From NCBI GenBank assembly GCA_000320605.2, contig KB445802.1, positions 735,122 through 799,121 of the forward strand: a DNA stretch of 64,000 nt, given 5' to 3'. Below the pieces are notes generated by a model. That model was not told the DNA's origin. It was given only the letters and a program-made list of their open reading frames with translations, and did not search any database. Below, one piece after another: positions 11,082 to 23,952 of this stretch. This DNA is from Gelatoporia subvermispora B. Its lineage: Eukaryota > Basidiomycota > Agaricomycetes > Polyporales > Gelatoporiaceae. Within the stretch, counting starts at the first letter, position 1. Every line of letters begins with the position of its first letter. The translations under genes were made by a program, and so were the position numbers.

Positions 11082-13689
11082 GGTTCTGCGCAGAGTAGGG
11101 AAGATGGGGCGGGTGGTACGAGTCAAAAGACGCAACATCGAAAAAGCTGGGGTCGCCCTGGGGTAGTTATAGGTGGCTATTCGGTATCAAAATTCCGCGC
11201 GAGTCATTCGAAATCGCTAATTTACGACATCCCAAAAATCGTGTCACGCGATGGTGAGATTCCCTCCAGAAGCCTCACAGGCTCATTTTGCACTCCTCCT
11301 TCTCATACTCACCACCACAAATCTATCTTTGTCTGATACAATACACACGAAGGCCCTCCGTTTCTGCTCCTATCCAAGATTTATTGGATTTGCGCGTTAT
11401 GTATACTCTGGGAGTTAACTAGGCAAAACATCACAATACCCGCGCTCACGTGACAGGCGCGTCGTCCGACTTTTACAGACGCGCGCGCTCGCAGGTCCTG
11501 CCTCGGCCCTCCGAAGTCGTGAAGTGAAGACCTCGCGTGCGCCTTTCCTCCATCTCGCAGGTGGCTTGCTCAACTCATCCATGGAGCACGACATCGATGC
11601 GGAAACGCAGCACATACGTAGTCGGACTGCCGTACAGTATGGAGAGCAATAGAACCATCGAGGCGTTAGAGCGCTACTGTCACCCGAGAAACTATAGATG
11701 AGCCCACTCACGATTAATCCCCGTCTGGCGCTGTGGCTCTTTCGCTTCTGCAATCCTGTATCGCACCATATGTGCTCCCGAAGTTGTTCGACAATTAAGG
11801 TCCCGATCTGCCGCAGGATGGCGTATCTATGGCGTCCAGGTCATTCGCAGTGTAGGCTATCTCCAGGCTTGTACTGGGCTCTGGTCTATGGTACAAAAAG
11901 ACACAAGATCACTTTGCATTCCGACAGGTTAGGCCCTGACAGACGTTCACGACTGACGCGTCCCAGTCCACGATCTGCGCAGTTATCGGAGAGGTACAAA
12001 AGACATGCCGGACCAGGCTCAAGTGCAAGTCCATGGTGGGTAAAAAAGGTTCGATCTTCTGATGAAGGTCAAGGGTTCCGCACACAATGTATCATTCAAG
12101 CCTAGGGATCATCGTTATTATTGCTCCGCCACCCGTGGCTCAGCGGTCAGCCACTTCAAAGTTCAAACACGCGCTCCGGGTTGCTGCACGGTCGTGGGGC
12201 ATTTTCTGAACCGGTTCTAAGGGACAGACGAAGTCTACAGAAATCGAAAATCCGGCAACACGCGGACGACATTGCTCGAGAGGTGTCAGAATGAGTCGGA
12301 CCAGTCGTCGTCAGGCCACTGAGGCTCCACCTGACCCCATGGCACCAGTATCGCGAGTAACGAGGATCACATAGTCCAGCACATTCATCACATCTGGAGT
12401 AGGTAAGAGTGAACATGCTGGCGAATGTCCAGGCAGCCACCAGAGCTTGAGGAGCTCACAAGAGAAGTATGACTTTGGGGTGTCTTGGTGGCAAGTCGTC
12501 AGCGCGAAGCTGGAGACTGTGTTCCCACGGTTACGCGATTTGAAACCCCGATATGTTTCGTGGTAGCTTTCTCTTCCAAACGGGCATCCGTATAGACTCT
12601 CGCTTCCATGGTCGACGCAGTCTCCCTGGGAGCCATATTCACGTCGTACGCGCGAGCCTACAACTGCCTACAAACGCCTCATGTCGTACAGCATTGGGTC
12701 AAGTGAGTGAAAGACAGCCATGGCGCAAGAGGCTGAATTGCTGTCGTGTGTGACGACGTCCGGAACTGCGCAGCAAAGAGGCATATATACATACAGCAGC
12801 AAAAGTGCAGCAGTGACTTTCACTGCTGCAATGCATAGTTCCTGTGCGAAGCTCTCCTTCATGTAACCGATCGACTGTATGGCTCAATCTTGCCGTGACC
12901 GATGGATCTCCTTGATAAATCTGTGCAGCCTCAACCTTCTTGATTGCCAGCTCACGATTCTGCTAGACCGACGCTTCCCGATGATGCACAATCCGACATA
13001 TTGCGCAGTGGAACTTCCACTGTCCGCTGGTCGCGGGACGAGCCAAACTGCTCGGCTTCATGAACGTGAGTTCTTACCTGTCCTTACGTCCAGACGAAGT
13101 CAAAAGTCACGTACACGGAGCGCGTAAGTGAATGGTGGCGGAGCAGCCCGATTACTGTATGATCGGGTCGTATCGCGTGCGTCGGGTACGACCAGTCGGT
13201 TCGCCGCCGTTGCTGCGGGGACTCCACTTATCCAGCGTGCACGATCGCCCGCGAACATTTGCCGCGAGACATGACTCCAAAGAAGCATCCGCGTCGGAGC
13301 ACCTCAAACACTCGAACATCGCACGCGTTTCCAAGCAAGCCGCCCTCCGCGAATGACAACGCAGCCTCAGCACGTTCTTCCGCCCAGCCGATGCTTCTCT
13401 CCTCTGGCGAACGATGGGGAATACGTTTTCGAACGCGAGTGTCCCCAAATTGCGTCGCGACGAAGGTTGGCGGTGAGATCTATTTGCGTCCGCACCGAAT
13501 GAGCCGCACCCATATAAACTCGCAACCGTCTCAGCAAGCGCACATCGCCCTGTCTGCGAAAGCACGTCCCGGTGCTTCTCCATCTCCCCACCTCTGAACT
13601 TCTCAGCCCGCTCTTTGGATCTGCCCTGGTGCTGAATCCGTCCACTCATTCTTTCGCTCTTGCTAGCTTATTAGGACGTCCTTCTCACC
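11082..13689. other. 2.6-kb gene-poor interval
   Basis: It holds the SHMT promoter at its left and the promoter of the CBM19-like gene at its right. Several ORFs of 60-165 codons occur on both strands, but none shows a known motif, a signal peptide or consistent splice continuation. A stretch near 12125-12190 vaguely resembles tRNA arms but does not fold as a tRNA. Confidence 0.45.
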
Positions 13690-15630
13690 ATGTCTCGTGC
13701 TACCACCTGGAAGGCTCTTGCCTTGCTCACCTACCTCGCTTGCGTTTCCTCCATCAACGCTGCCCCCACTTCCTTCGAGAAGCAGAACGCGCTCGATGCC
13801 CAGAAGCTGAACACGCAGTTCACCACTCTGAAGGCGACCGATGCCTGCACTGGTACGTTCTCAACCGTATAACACTGCGAAGTGAGCTGACACAGTGCAG
13901 AGGGTCAGCAGGCCTGTGTCGAGTCTGCGTTCGCGCAGTGTGTCAATGGCTCGTGGACTGTCACCCAGTGCGCGAAGGACACGACTTGCGTCGCCCTGCC
14001 GCTCGTCAACAAGCCCGGCACTGCCATCTCCTGCGACACCCAGTCCGATGCGCTCCAGCGTTTCCAGGATGCGGGCGTTCAGGGTGGCCTGACGGGCAAC
14101 GACGCCTCCGTCGTGTCGTCCGCCGTGCCCTCCAGCCTCCCCACCTCCGTATCCCGGCGCGGTGTGCCCGACGTGGGCATCCCGGTCATTCCGTCCGCTG
14201 CGTCGGTCCCCACCTCCATCCCCTCGGTTAGCGCCCTACCGACCGCCGTTCCGAAGCCCTCAGCACCTCTTTCCAAGGTCGCGCAGCCTGACGTCTTCGT
14301 GCCTGTCCCCTCTGCGAGCAGCGTTGCTGTTCCCTCGGTGACTAACGTGGCCATCCCCTCTGCCAGCGCGGTCCCCTCTTTGGGCCGTCGCCAGATCATC
14401 CCTGAGGGCTGCGAGTCGGACCTCCCCAGCGCGAGCGGCGCGGCCCCCACCGCCAACGCTGGCGCTCCCAACGCCAGCGTTCCTCCTTTCAGCATTCCCA
14501 GTGCTAGCGTCCCCAGCGCCAACGCCGCCGCTCCCAGCGCAGCTGCCCCCAGCGCCGGCGTTCCCAGTGGCAATGCCAGCTCCGCTCTCCCCACCGATGT
14601 CGCTGCTCCCTCTGGTCTCCCGACCGGTGTTGCTGCGCCTTCGGCCATCCCCTCCGCGTCGGTTCCTGCTGCGTCGATCCCCTCTGCGGCCCCGTCCCCC
14701 AGCGGTGACGGCCACAAGGGTGACGGTCACGACGGTAAGCCTCACGGCCCCTCCATCGTGATCTCCGTGGGTGGCGCGCCCTCTGCATTCCCCTCTGCGC
14801 CCGCCGGCTCGTCCTTCGCCGCACCCTCTGTCACCTCCGTCGCTGTGCCTGCTGGCTCCGCGCTCCCCGCCGCCTCCACTCCCGTGATCTCTGCTCCCGC
14901 CTTCTCCGCGCCCGCCGTCTCCTCCATTCCCCTGCCCTCTGGTGTTCCCTCAGGAGTGCCCTCCGGTGCGCCTTCGGGTGTCCCCTCCGGCGCGCCCTCT
15001 GCGTCCTCGCTCCCTGACGGCGACAACCACAAGGGTCAGGGTCACAGCGGCGGCCCGCACGACCCCTCGATCATCGTTTCCGTGACCGAGGTCCCCTTCT
15101 CCGCGGCAAGCACCTTCACTGTCCCTGAGGCGAGCGCGACCGAGGTCGTCATTTCGACCTTCTCGTCTAGCTTCGCGACCACCATCATCCCCTCCGCGTC
15201 GCCTCTCCCGAGTGCCCCGGCGGCCAACGCTGCGTCCTCCGTCGCGTCCTCCGCGTCCTCGGTCATCTCGGACGAGAGCGCGACTGCGGTCGCCGCGAGC
15301 TCTGCGGTCCCCGTCTCGAGCGCCAGCAGTGTAGCAAGCTCTGCCGCCGCCGCCGCGTCGGGCCCGGCGTCCTCTGCTGCCTCGCAGGCATCGTCCGCTT
15401 CGTCGCAGGCATCGGCCGCATCGTCGAATGCTTCGTCCGCGGCGTCGCAGGCCTCGTCTGCCGCCTCGCAGGCGTCCTCCGCTGTCTCCAACGCTGCCCC
15501 CACCTCAGCTCCCCAGGGCGCTCCCAGCTCTGCGCCCGCCGCGGCGCCCTCGTCGGCGTCCTCCGACATGTCTGGCATGCCTGGCATGAACAGCTCTGGC
15601 ATGTCTGGCATGTGCGGTGGTGCGTGCTAG
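13690..15630 (+). CDS. Secreted CBM19-like, Ser/Ala/Pro-rich protein, 630 aa
   Basis: Two exons, 13690-13852 and 13901-15630, join in phase 1. Residues 1-25 (ending CVSSINAAP) form a signal peptide. A cysteine-patterned segment follows: DACTEGQQACVESAFAQCV, then NGSWTVTQCAKDTTCVA and TAISCDTQ, resembling the chitin-binding CBM19 pattern. About 500 residues of low-complexity Ser/Ala/Pro sequence come next, probably O-glycosylated. Two His-rich repeats interrupt it: GDGHKGDGHDGKPHGPSIVI near residue 320 and GDNHKGQGHSGGPHDPSIIV near residue 424. The C-terminus is Met/Gly-rich and ends MSGMCGGAC; I see no convincing GPI signal. A cell-wall or matrix protein is likely. The neighbouring gene is a chitinase in the same direction. 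Confidence 0.75.
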
Positions 15631-16590
15631 ATAGTCTTCCACTAATCGTGCTTCCCTGACCGTCTTTTACCGTCCTTATATCCTTCGTTGGCTAGAGTGA
15701 TATACCCGAGCGCTACAGCTGATGTTGTTCGTATCTGATATCGTTGTCGTTATGTTACTTTAATCAACCTCGCATTTTGGTGCTCTGAGTATGGTAGGCA
15801 GAATCTAAGCAAACAAGAAGAATAATCCTATGCTATATCCTTATAAACCGGGTTTCGAGAGTGTTGACCCGCGAGCCGACGTACTTACTCGTCGTGCTTG
15901 AAGCGGATGCCGAGGCCGCCGATCGTTAATCAGCGTCGAAAACAAGCGCTCGTTGTCACTGCGCAATGTGGACATCTCAACGTTTTGAACTTTGCTTTCT
16001 TGTCTTATTCTTCGATCTTGAAACTGGCGTAGTGTGCATCATTCACGACCAAGAACCAAGCAGATGTGCAAGTATACGCAGTGTAAAGCTCATTCGGGTT
16101 CTGTGTTTCCATCAGTGCAAGCGCTTCCAAGCTCTGCAACACCGGTCGACCTGCCCGAGGCTCGAGGTCTTGCCCTCCCGCGGAAACGTTGATTATGGCC
16201 GACATCAGTGCTTTTTGTACTTCACATTGACTTGACTGGCACTGCATCTTCCTCGACAGCGCGTTTTTGTTCCGGAGCAGCCGTCAATGTGCATGGGAAC
16301 CGCGGTCATGCCACCTCTATTGTCCTTCTCTCGGGTCTATTTGGCTTCCCTTTAGCCACGCTTCCCCTGCCGCATCGGGATGGAGACAACACGAGGCTTG
16401 CCGGACATGTTATGGCACAGTAAAGCAAGGACAAAGGCCGGATTTCATTCTTGCGGGTGGCAATCTTCCGTGGCCCTAGCCTGCAGGCTGCAGTACAAAA
16501 GGCTGCTCTTGCAATCTGGTCTACACCTGTTTCCCTTCCCTTGTATTCGTGTCTGAAGTCTCGCTTTCCAGTCTTTCCTTTCCTTTCAGC
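15631..16590. other. Intergenic between the CBM19-like gene and the chitinase
   Basis: No convincing gene. ORFs of up to about 89 codons lack motifs. The chitinase promoter must lie in its right half. Confidence 0.45.
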
Positions 16591-18221
16591 ATGCTGTATC
16601 AGCTTCCACTTACTCTCTTGGCTGCTCTCCCGCTGGCATGGGCTGCGCCCATGTGCTCTCTGAGGCCGTCGTCCTCTAGCACGATTTCGGGTTCTTCTTC
16701 TGTCGCTGGCGCGAACAAGGGATCAACATCCTCAAGCAGCTCGAGTAGCTCAAGCAACGGAAGCTCTGATGTTGACGATGATATTGTGGCAATGACTTGG
16801 TATACCGGCTGGCACGGCGACGACTTTCCACCGTCAAACATGAGTTGGTCGAAGTACAGTGTGGCGACATATGCTTTCGCGTGAGTGTGTGGTAGTCAAT
16901 TCAGTGATGCTGTGTGGCTCACTGGTCGATAGCACGACTACGCCCGATGTCAACACTTTGTCCTTGGAGGCGTCCGATGAACAACTCCTCCCAGAATTCG
17001 TTTCAGCGGCGCAGCAGAATGTAGGTCTCACACGACTGTTGAGGATCCCTAGTACTGACAGAGAGCTGTAGGGTGTCAAGGCCATGCTGACGATCGGTGG
17101 CTGGTCGGGATCGCAATATTTCTCGACTAACGTTGCCACCGCCGCCAACCGGACAGCCTTTGTGAATGCCGTCATGGGACTAGTGTCGCAGTACAACCTC
17201 GATGGTATTGACTTCGAGTATGTGGCCTTCGCATCATGACTGCTCTTGTACTGACAACCATGTAGCTGGGAGTACCCCGGTAAGCAAGGCCTCGGCTGCA
17301 ACACGATCTCCGGAGACGACAGCCAGAACTTCCTCTCTTTCCTGCAAGCCCTTCGTGCGGCGCCGGGCGGACAGAACCTGACCATATCCGCAGCCGTGGG
17401 GCTCGCACCCTTCCAGGGCCCGGACAGTGCACCCATGACAAACGTTTCTGCCTTCGCCGACGTACTCGACTTCATCGAAATGATGAACTACGATGTTTGG
17501 GGCTCGTGGGACACGACCGTTGGCCCGAACTCGCCGCTCAACGATACGTGCGCGCAGGCGCAGGACCAGCAGGGCTCTGCCGTCTCGGGCGTCAAGGCGT
17601 GGACGGACGCAGGCTTCCCCGCGAACCAGATCGTGCTCGGCGTCGCATCGTACGGGCACAGCTTCCAAGTCCCGCAGAGCGACGCGCTTGCGTCCGGCTC
17701 GAACACGCTTGCGGCGTACCCCCAATTCGACGCGTCGCAGCAGCCTCTTGGAGACAGCTGGGACTCGGTCGCACCTGCTGGTTATGACCAGTGCGGCAAC
17801 TACACGAGCGGTGGCCCGTCGGGCATCTTCGACTTCTGGGGCCTTGTACAGGGCGGATTCTTGACGAACAACGGTACTGCAGCTTCGGGTATTGATTTCC
17901 GCTATGACAACTGCAGTCAGACGGTGAGTAGAACAGTTCTTTTCGAGAGCGTTCCCAGCTGATGATGTGGATTAGCCCTACGTGTACAACCCGAACACTG
18001 GAGTCATGGTCTCGTACGATGACGCACAATCTTTTGGTCAGTGATATTACCTCTGTCAATATAAACGAGTCTGACATGTAGCTTAATCAGCTGCCAAGGG
18101 CCAGTTCATCAACTCCGCGGGCCTGAAGGGCTTCGCCATGTGGGAAGCCGGAGGCGACTTCAACGACATTCTGCTTGATTCTATTACGAACGCGATTGGC
18201 ATGGAGGAGGTGGGTTGCTAA
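16591..18221 (+). CDS. GH18 chitinase, secreted, about 457 aa
   Basis: This is an endo-chitinase-type glycoside hydrolase family 18 enzyme. Six exons (16591-16880, 16933-17020, 17072-17217, 17266-17923, 17976-18036, 18091-18221) join in phase. The start at 16591 gives the signal peptide MLYQLPLTLLAALPLAWA; an in-frame ATG at 16549 would precede it less well. A Ser-rich linker follows, then the catalytic domain: KAMLTIGGWSGSQYFS, and DGIDFDWEYPG containing the complete DxxDxDxE motif with the acid/base Glu near residue 177. The codon for the Asp before WE is split by an intron. Later motifs are DFIEMMNYDVWGSWD and GLKGFAMWEAGGD. No C-terminal binding module is seen. It acts on chitin outside the cell in nutrition or wall remodelling. 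Confidence 0.92.
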
Positions 18222-18440
18222 ACACCATTACATGTTTACTTTGGGCCCTATCGTTATACACTGCACTGTACAACACCCACATTCATTAGCCAACTTGTTA
18301 TTGTCGCATGCTTGATGCATTGCTAATAATGTATCGCTTAGTGATCCCTCACAGCTCAGAGTGATGTGCAGGAATTTGGGTATCAAATTAGGGTTTGTAG
18401 GTTATAGAAGGTACGATGTACTTGTACAGCTATCAAAACA

Positions 18441-19294
18441 TTACTCGGCCTGTTTCAACAACTCCCTCATTCGGGCGTTCCGGAACAGAGTCTCGTCAGA
18501 CCAGCGGCCCTTTGCAGCTTCTACAGCGAACCGACCCAAATCTTCAACTGGCGTGTACTGGCCGGGCAACAGCGTACTGATCAAGGGTGTCATGATACAG
18601 TCCGCATACGCAGCACTTGAGGACCTTTGGTTCTTGCGGTCCTCTGGGTAGTTCTTGGACGGGAAGAAGTATGCCGGACGAAGGATATGCGCAAGCATGC
18701 CCTCCGAACCGTTACAGAACTCTGTTAGGTCCTTCTCTGCGCGGCCCTGCACATGGCACAGACGTGGTCAGCACGAGGCCTAGGCACACACTCTACTTCT
18801 GCCTTACCTTGACCCTCGCCCACATCATGAAGCTCTTCTCCGTGGGGTCTGCCGCTTCGCCGCTGATGTACACAAAGCGGAAGGGGTTTTCGGCGCGGCC
18901 CGTCCCCACACCGGCATGCTTCAGCGCCCGCGCGGCGGCCATCGGATAGTCGTAGGTGAGCTTCGTATAATCCTGCTCGTTCATGCCCGCGGACGCCTTG
19001 CCGAGGGCCCATATGCACGCATCGTGCGTGGCGAGCTTCTGTGCGAGCTCGGGAGGGTAGCTCGTGAAGTCCTCGTGGAGGATCACTTCCGTCTTGGAAG
19101 AAGCGTTCGCGGGGAGCTCCGCCCATGAGGGGATGGCGCGGCGAGAGAGGATAGTCACGGAAGTGACGATGGGGTCATTGAGTGCAGCGCGGTATATCGC
19201 AAGGCCCGCTGTGGACAGTTGAGTATGAGGAGACATCAAATTCGGCGAGTGTGCCCTCACCGACTCCAGTAGCGCCTGTCAACAGCAATCGCAT
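18441..19294 (-). CDS. NAD(P)-binding Rossmann-fold protein, 246 aa
   Basis: Three exons, 19294-19261, 19208-18808 and 18746-18441, join in phase. The N-terminus MRLLLTGATGVAGLAIYRAAL is a dinucleotide-binding GxxGxxG-type motif, partly formed across the first intron. Further stretches are VTILSRRAIPSW, HDACIWALGKASAG, FRFVYISGEAADP and MLAHILRPAYFFP, typical of short atypical SDR or epimerase-like proteins. The catalytic YxxxK pattern is not obvious, so the substrate and reaction are unknown. It is divergent from CIA1 across 490 bp. Confidence 0.8.
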
Positions 19295-19784
19295 CGTACA
19301 AAGTGCTTCGCGAGGGTTGATATGATTTTTGGGAAGTGGAAGCAGGGGAAGATATTTAGAGCAGACTACCCTCGAGCTGAACTTTATATCGATCTGTTGC
19401 TCCTATATGCAGTGCCGTCGGTGCTGCCGGGAGCTTGCGTCGATTGTGGCTGCCGCGCCGACGCGCAAGCCAGACGGTTACCTGAACCCGGTCGGGCATT
19501 CGGCTCGCTCACGTCGATCTTCTTGCGGGCGTCACCAAAATACGTTCGTAAGGCAGCCGAAGCTATGCAGTCTTTCCGAGCTGACATGCTGGACCGCGAT
19601 GGTCGCAAAGAGTGCAAAAAGACCACGAAACAGCGAACGCGGCGGTGGCGCGCCGCGACGCGTCGAGCCGCGTGCGTATGATGCCATCGTCACGTGCGCG
19701 ACTTTTCGGCCATTGACTCGGAATCCTAGCGAGTGCATTCCCAGCATTGCAGCTGAACAGGTTAGGGAAAGCTAGTGAGATACG
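19295..19784. promoter_or_regulatory. Divergent promoter between the Rossmann-fold gene and CIA1
   Basis: 490 bp separate the two start codons. Small ORFs read through it in several frames but show no motifs. No named regulatory site can be assigned. Confidence 0.4.
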
Positions 19785-21092
19785 ATGGAGGAAGACCTTC
19801 CCTACAACGTCCAGCTAGTTACGCAACTCGAAGGTCCGTTCATTTCCTGTGAACGTAGCTCAGACTCACCCGCTTTACCAGGGCACGACGACCGCGCCTG
19901 GCACGTTGCATGGAACCCTGCACGGCCTATCCTGGCGTCATGCTCCGCCGACAAAACTGTCCGACTATACAACTATCGCTCGACCACAGATCCTGACACA
20001 GCGACAGCACCCCTGGAGTTCTCCTTGAACACCACGATCCCGACCGGGCACGCAAAGACAGTCCGCGCCGTTGCGTGGTCTCCCTCGGGAAAGACGCTAG
20101 CTACCGCCTCCTTTGATTCGAATATCGGAATTTGGGCGCAAGATGAGGACGATGAAGAGGGAGGGGGCCCACAGGGCGAGTGGGAGTGCATGAGCTTGCT
20201 GGAGGGGCACGAGACGGAGTGCAAGAGCATTGCGTACTCGAGCTCTGGGACGCTACTGGCCAGTTGTAGTAGGGATAAGACAGTATGGGTCTGGGAAGGT
20301 ACGTTGGCATCTCATCAATATATTCAAGATGCGCCGATCGGTTCTAATGCTCTGTAGTGCATCCCGACTCCGACTTTGAATGCATGGGTGTGCTCATGGA
20401 ACACACACAAGACGTTAAGTGTGTCGCATGGCATCCCCACGAAGAGGTCCGCTCGGTCGCCATCTCGTTATGAACTATGGTATGCTCATTTCACTCAAAC
20501 CAGCGTAGATCCTCGCCTCGGCCTCCTACGACGACACCATAAAGCTCTACGTCGACGACCCGTCGGAAGACTGGTTCTGCTTCACGACGCTCACCGGCCA
20601 TACCTCCACTGTCTGGTCGCTCGTGTTCTCACCTGATGGGCGATACCTCGCGTCGGGCTCCGACGATCTGACGATCCGTATATGGGAGCGCGTGCAGGAG
20701 CACCGATGGGAGTGCGTGAGCGTGCTGGAGGGACACGATCGCAGCATCTACTCAGTGAGCTGGAGTAGAGGCAAGGGCGAAGGACATCTGGGATGGCTCG
20801 CGAGTACGGGTGGAGATGGCCTCATCCTTGTATGGAAGATTAGTGTAAGTTGAAGTTGTTCCGTCTTTGCATGTAACGCTCACCGGAGTCTCCTGTCCGG
20901 CAGGCTGTTCCGACAGAGTCTGGGAGGGACAAGCTGTCCCATAAGATCATTTCACGGTTTCCTGCGGCACATGGCGTCTCTGATGTGAACAGCATTGTGT
21001 GGTGCCCTCGTCAAGGAATGGAAGACGTTTTCGCTACTGCAGGAGATGACGGAGCTGTGAAGGTGTGGAAAATAGCACAAAGTAGCACATAA
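19785..21092 (+). CDS. CIA1: Cytosolic iron-sulfur assembly WD40 protein CIA1, 359 aa
   Basis: Five exons (19785-19833, 19882-20298, 20358-20446, 20509-20844, 20904-21092) join in phase. The protein is a WD40 beta-propeller with repeats visible as GHDDRAWHVAWNPARPILAS, GHAKTVRAVAWSPSGKTLAT, GHETECKSIAYSSSGTLLAS, EHTQDVKCVAWHPHEEILAS, GHTSTVWSLVFSPDGRYLAS, GHDRSIYSVSWSRG and VNSIVWCPRQGMEDVFATAG, seven blades in all. The order and the sequences (SADKTVRLY, ATASFDSNIGIW, CSRDKTVWVWE) match the CIA1/Ciao1 family, which targets Fe-S clusters to cytosolic and nuclear proteins. Length is normal. WD40 families are similar, so the orthology is family-level recognition. Confidence 0.88.
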
Positions 21093-21684
21093 TAAAATGT
21101 AAGAACGCAAGCCGGAGGTTATTTCATGTTTTAGATATACGAACGAGACATGGAAGTGGGCTTGATCTATCGTGCATGCACCTAAGTTATGTCTTCCTAA
21201 TGCTTTGGCAAGAGATCTTGCGCAAACTCGCAGGTCAGTCAGATCGTTGCAGGCGCTCGTGTATGATCTTATCTACACGGAGATCGCAGAGATCAGTCAT
21301 AGAGGCTACTGCCCTGTTGGAGCAGGCTAGTTTCAACACGTGCGCTCCAAGGCTTGCGGAGTGGTTGTCGAGGCGTCGTTGTGTTACAGTCTAGACTACA
21401 TGAATATAGTACGTGTATTCCCATATAACCTCTATCATCCTCACATTCTGAGCGTGAGATGTGACAGAGAGAGTACCTCTGCGAATCTTTCTGAAGGTCA
21501 CGTGCTGCAGCGGAAACCTGGTCCTGACGGACAACGTGAACGATGAGCGCGATTAGATCTGCCGCAAATCTCTGACCGATCTCAGCTTCAGCAACATGAG
21601 CGAGTCAGTTCGTTCTGACTCCCTCGCTCGCTGTTCCCATCCTATACCTCGCTGGGTACTGCTTGAATCTTCTATCCTACTATC

Positions 21685-23062
21685 ATGACGATCCTTGGGC
21701 TCCCTCCGTCATTATACCCCAAGTCCCCCGCTCACTTCGACATAGAGAAGGTCATCCGGCCAAACATTCTCGCATTGCACCCGTACCGCTGTGCGCGCGA
21801 TGACTACTCGGAAGGAATCCTCTTAGACGCGAATGAAAATGCACTAGGACACTCTATCCCGTCAAGCTCCACACAAAAGGCGACACAAAGCGAACCCGAA
21901 CTCGCGCCGGAGCTGCAATCTACGCTTTCACTGGATCTGCACCGCTACCCCTCGCCCACCCACGACCCGATCAAGTCACGACTGGCGGAGCTACGTGGGA
22001 TCCCGGGGCCGGAGTTTGTCTTCCTTGGTGTCGGGTCGGACGAGGTCATCGACCTGCTCATGCGCGTCTGTGTTGCGCCGGAGCGCGAGAAGATCCTGAT
22101 CACGCCGCCCACGTACGGGATGTACGCGGTCTGTGCGCAGGTGAACGATGTGGGTATTGTCAAGGTACCGCTAGAGCTCAGTGGGAACAACGGAGAAGGC
22201 GGAGAACACGGACGGTTCTCCGTGCGCATAGAGGAGGTGTGAGGTACTTTATTCGGGCATCGGGGTGCGGCGCTCACAGCTTCATTCATACTTGTAGGTG
22301 AAGAAGGCTGTGGACGCGGACCCGACGATCAAACTGATCTTTCTGTGCTCGCCGGGGAACCCGACGGGCACCCTCGTCCCGCTGTCGACCGTACGATCTC
22401 TCCTGGAGTACGAGAACTTCAAGGGGATTGTGGTGGTCGATGAGGCATACATCGACTTCGCGGGCTCGGAAGCAAGCGCGGTCTCGCTCGTGAAAGAGTA
22501 CGCGAACCTCTGCGTCATGCAGACGCTCAGTAAGAGCTTCGGGCTTGCCGCGATCCGGTACATGAAACATGTACTTTTCATAGTTCTGTGCTGACAGGCC
22601 CACAGGTTGGGTATCGCCCTTGCCCATCCTGCGCTCATTCAGATCCTGATGAACACGAAGGCCCCGTACAACATATCCACTCCCACCGCCTCGCTTGCAC
22701 TCTCCGCGCTCTCCCCCTCGGCGGTAGACGCGATGCGCGACAAGGTCGCGACGCTCGTCGCATCGCGCGGGCAGCTGCTTGCCAAGCTCACAGAGCTCGC
22801 CCCGCTCGGACTCGGCGCCGCCGTCGGCGGGAATGACGCGAACTTCGTCATGGTACCCGTGCTCGAAAAGAGCGGCAACGGACGCCCGGACAACGCCCGC
22901 GCGCAAGCAATCTACAAAAGGCTCGCGGAAGAAGAGGGCGTCGTGGTCAGGTACCGAGGCGGTGAGCCCGGGTGTGCAGGGTGCTTACGGATAACGGTGG
23001 GAAGCGCTGAGGAGAATGAGGTGCTGCTGAGCCGACTCGGGGAGCTTCTGAGGAAGGTTTGA
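21685..23062 (+). CDS. HIS5: Histidinol-phosphate aminotransferase, 422 aa
   Basis: This is a class II PLP aminotransferase of histidine biosynthesis that transfers an amino group from glutamate to imidazole-acetol phosphate. Three exons, 21685-22236, 22298-22557 and 22606-23062, join in phase. Motifs are GILLDANENALG, LHRYPSPTHDPIKSRLAELR, FLGVGSDEVIDLLMRV, IKLIFLCSPGNPTGTLVP, GIVVVDEAYIDFAG and TLSKSFGLAAIR, with the Schiff-base lysine at about residue 263. The C-terminal RYRGGEPGCAGCLRITVGS holds the phosphate-binding Arg. Its last roughly 75 codons are duplicated as a pseudogene fragment 2.9 kb downstream. Confidence 0.93.
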
Positions 23063-23952
23063 TGTAGACCAGTCAGATGGATGCAACGTGGACTTTTTCA
23101 GCTTCCGCATGAGACTCAGCAAACGCCTCGTGCCCAGTCCGTCACACGCCCTCATCTTGATGAGGGAGGTGTGAACATGATTGCTCGGCACTTTGTTGGC
23201 CTTGCTCCGTTCGGATGACTAGTCGCGGCACATGCATTTATGTCTTATTCCAGCGCCTGCCTATTGATGAAACTGAACACTGCAGCGGTGTGCAATTGTC
23301 CTAGAACTTTCTCCTGCCATGTTTGCAAGCCTCCTCGCCGCAATCTATGATCTGACTAGGTACGGATATAACCCTCAAGGTTTAAATCATGCTAATTCTC
23401 CCGTATCCTATTATATAGGCGCAGGTGTTGCAGCATCTGATACAATCACTACAATCCTTAGGAACGGATTCGTTCTGAAGCCCTGGATGGATGGTAAGAC
23501 TTCTATCGTGAATTTACTTCTACTGGACCGATGCAGCGCCGGGATGGAAGCTTAGCGGAACTTTTGCTTGCTAGCGATGCTCGCCTCCCTGGTTAACTCT
23601 GTGGATTTCTTCTACTGGCGAGACCCAGCACTGTCATGATATGCCACCCACACTGACGCTGTGCTCCTATCTGCGGTACGAATGCTCATGTTCATGATAT
23701 GCACTAGTACACATCAAAAATACTGTCGGTGCTGCAAGAACATGCTACGGGGTCAGCACGCGCCGGATGGAAATCACACTGTCCTTTCTTCGTCTTCCAA
23801 TCCCATCTCGCCCGCGATCGAGTGACGAGCTCACAACACGTCGGGTGATCCGGTTATGCGAGGCATCATCCCAAGTGTTATCAGGAACATACATAAACAT
23901 GCTGCAAGTCCGATGAAGAGATCTGGCTGAGTCCCCCGGACGCTCGCCCTCC

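Noticed and set aside
12125..12190. tRNA-like stretch with GTGGCTCAGCGGT and GTTCAAAC
   Set aside because: The acceptor ends do not pair and no anticodon stem can be formed.
14079..15611. Long minus-strand ORFs opposite the CBM19-like gene
   Set aside because: Their Gly/Ala/Glu repeats mirror the Ser/Ala/Pro codons of the real gene. There is no start context, motif or splice evidence.
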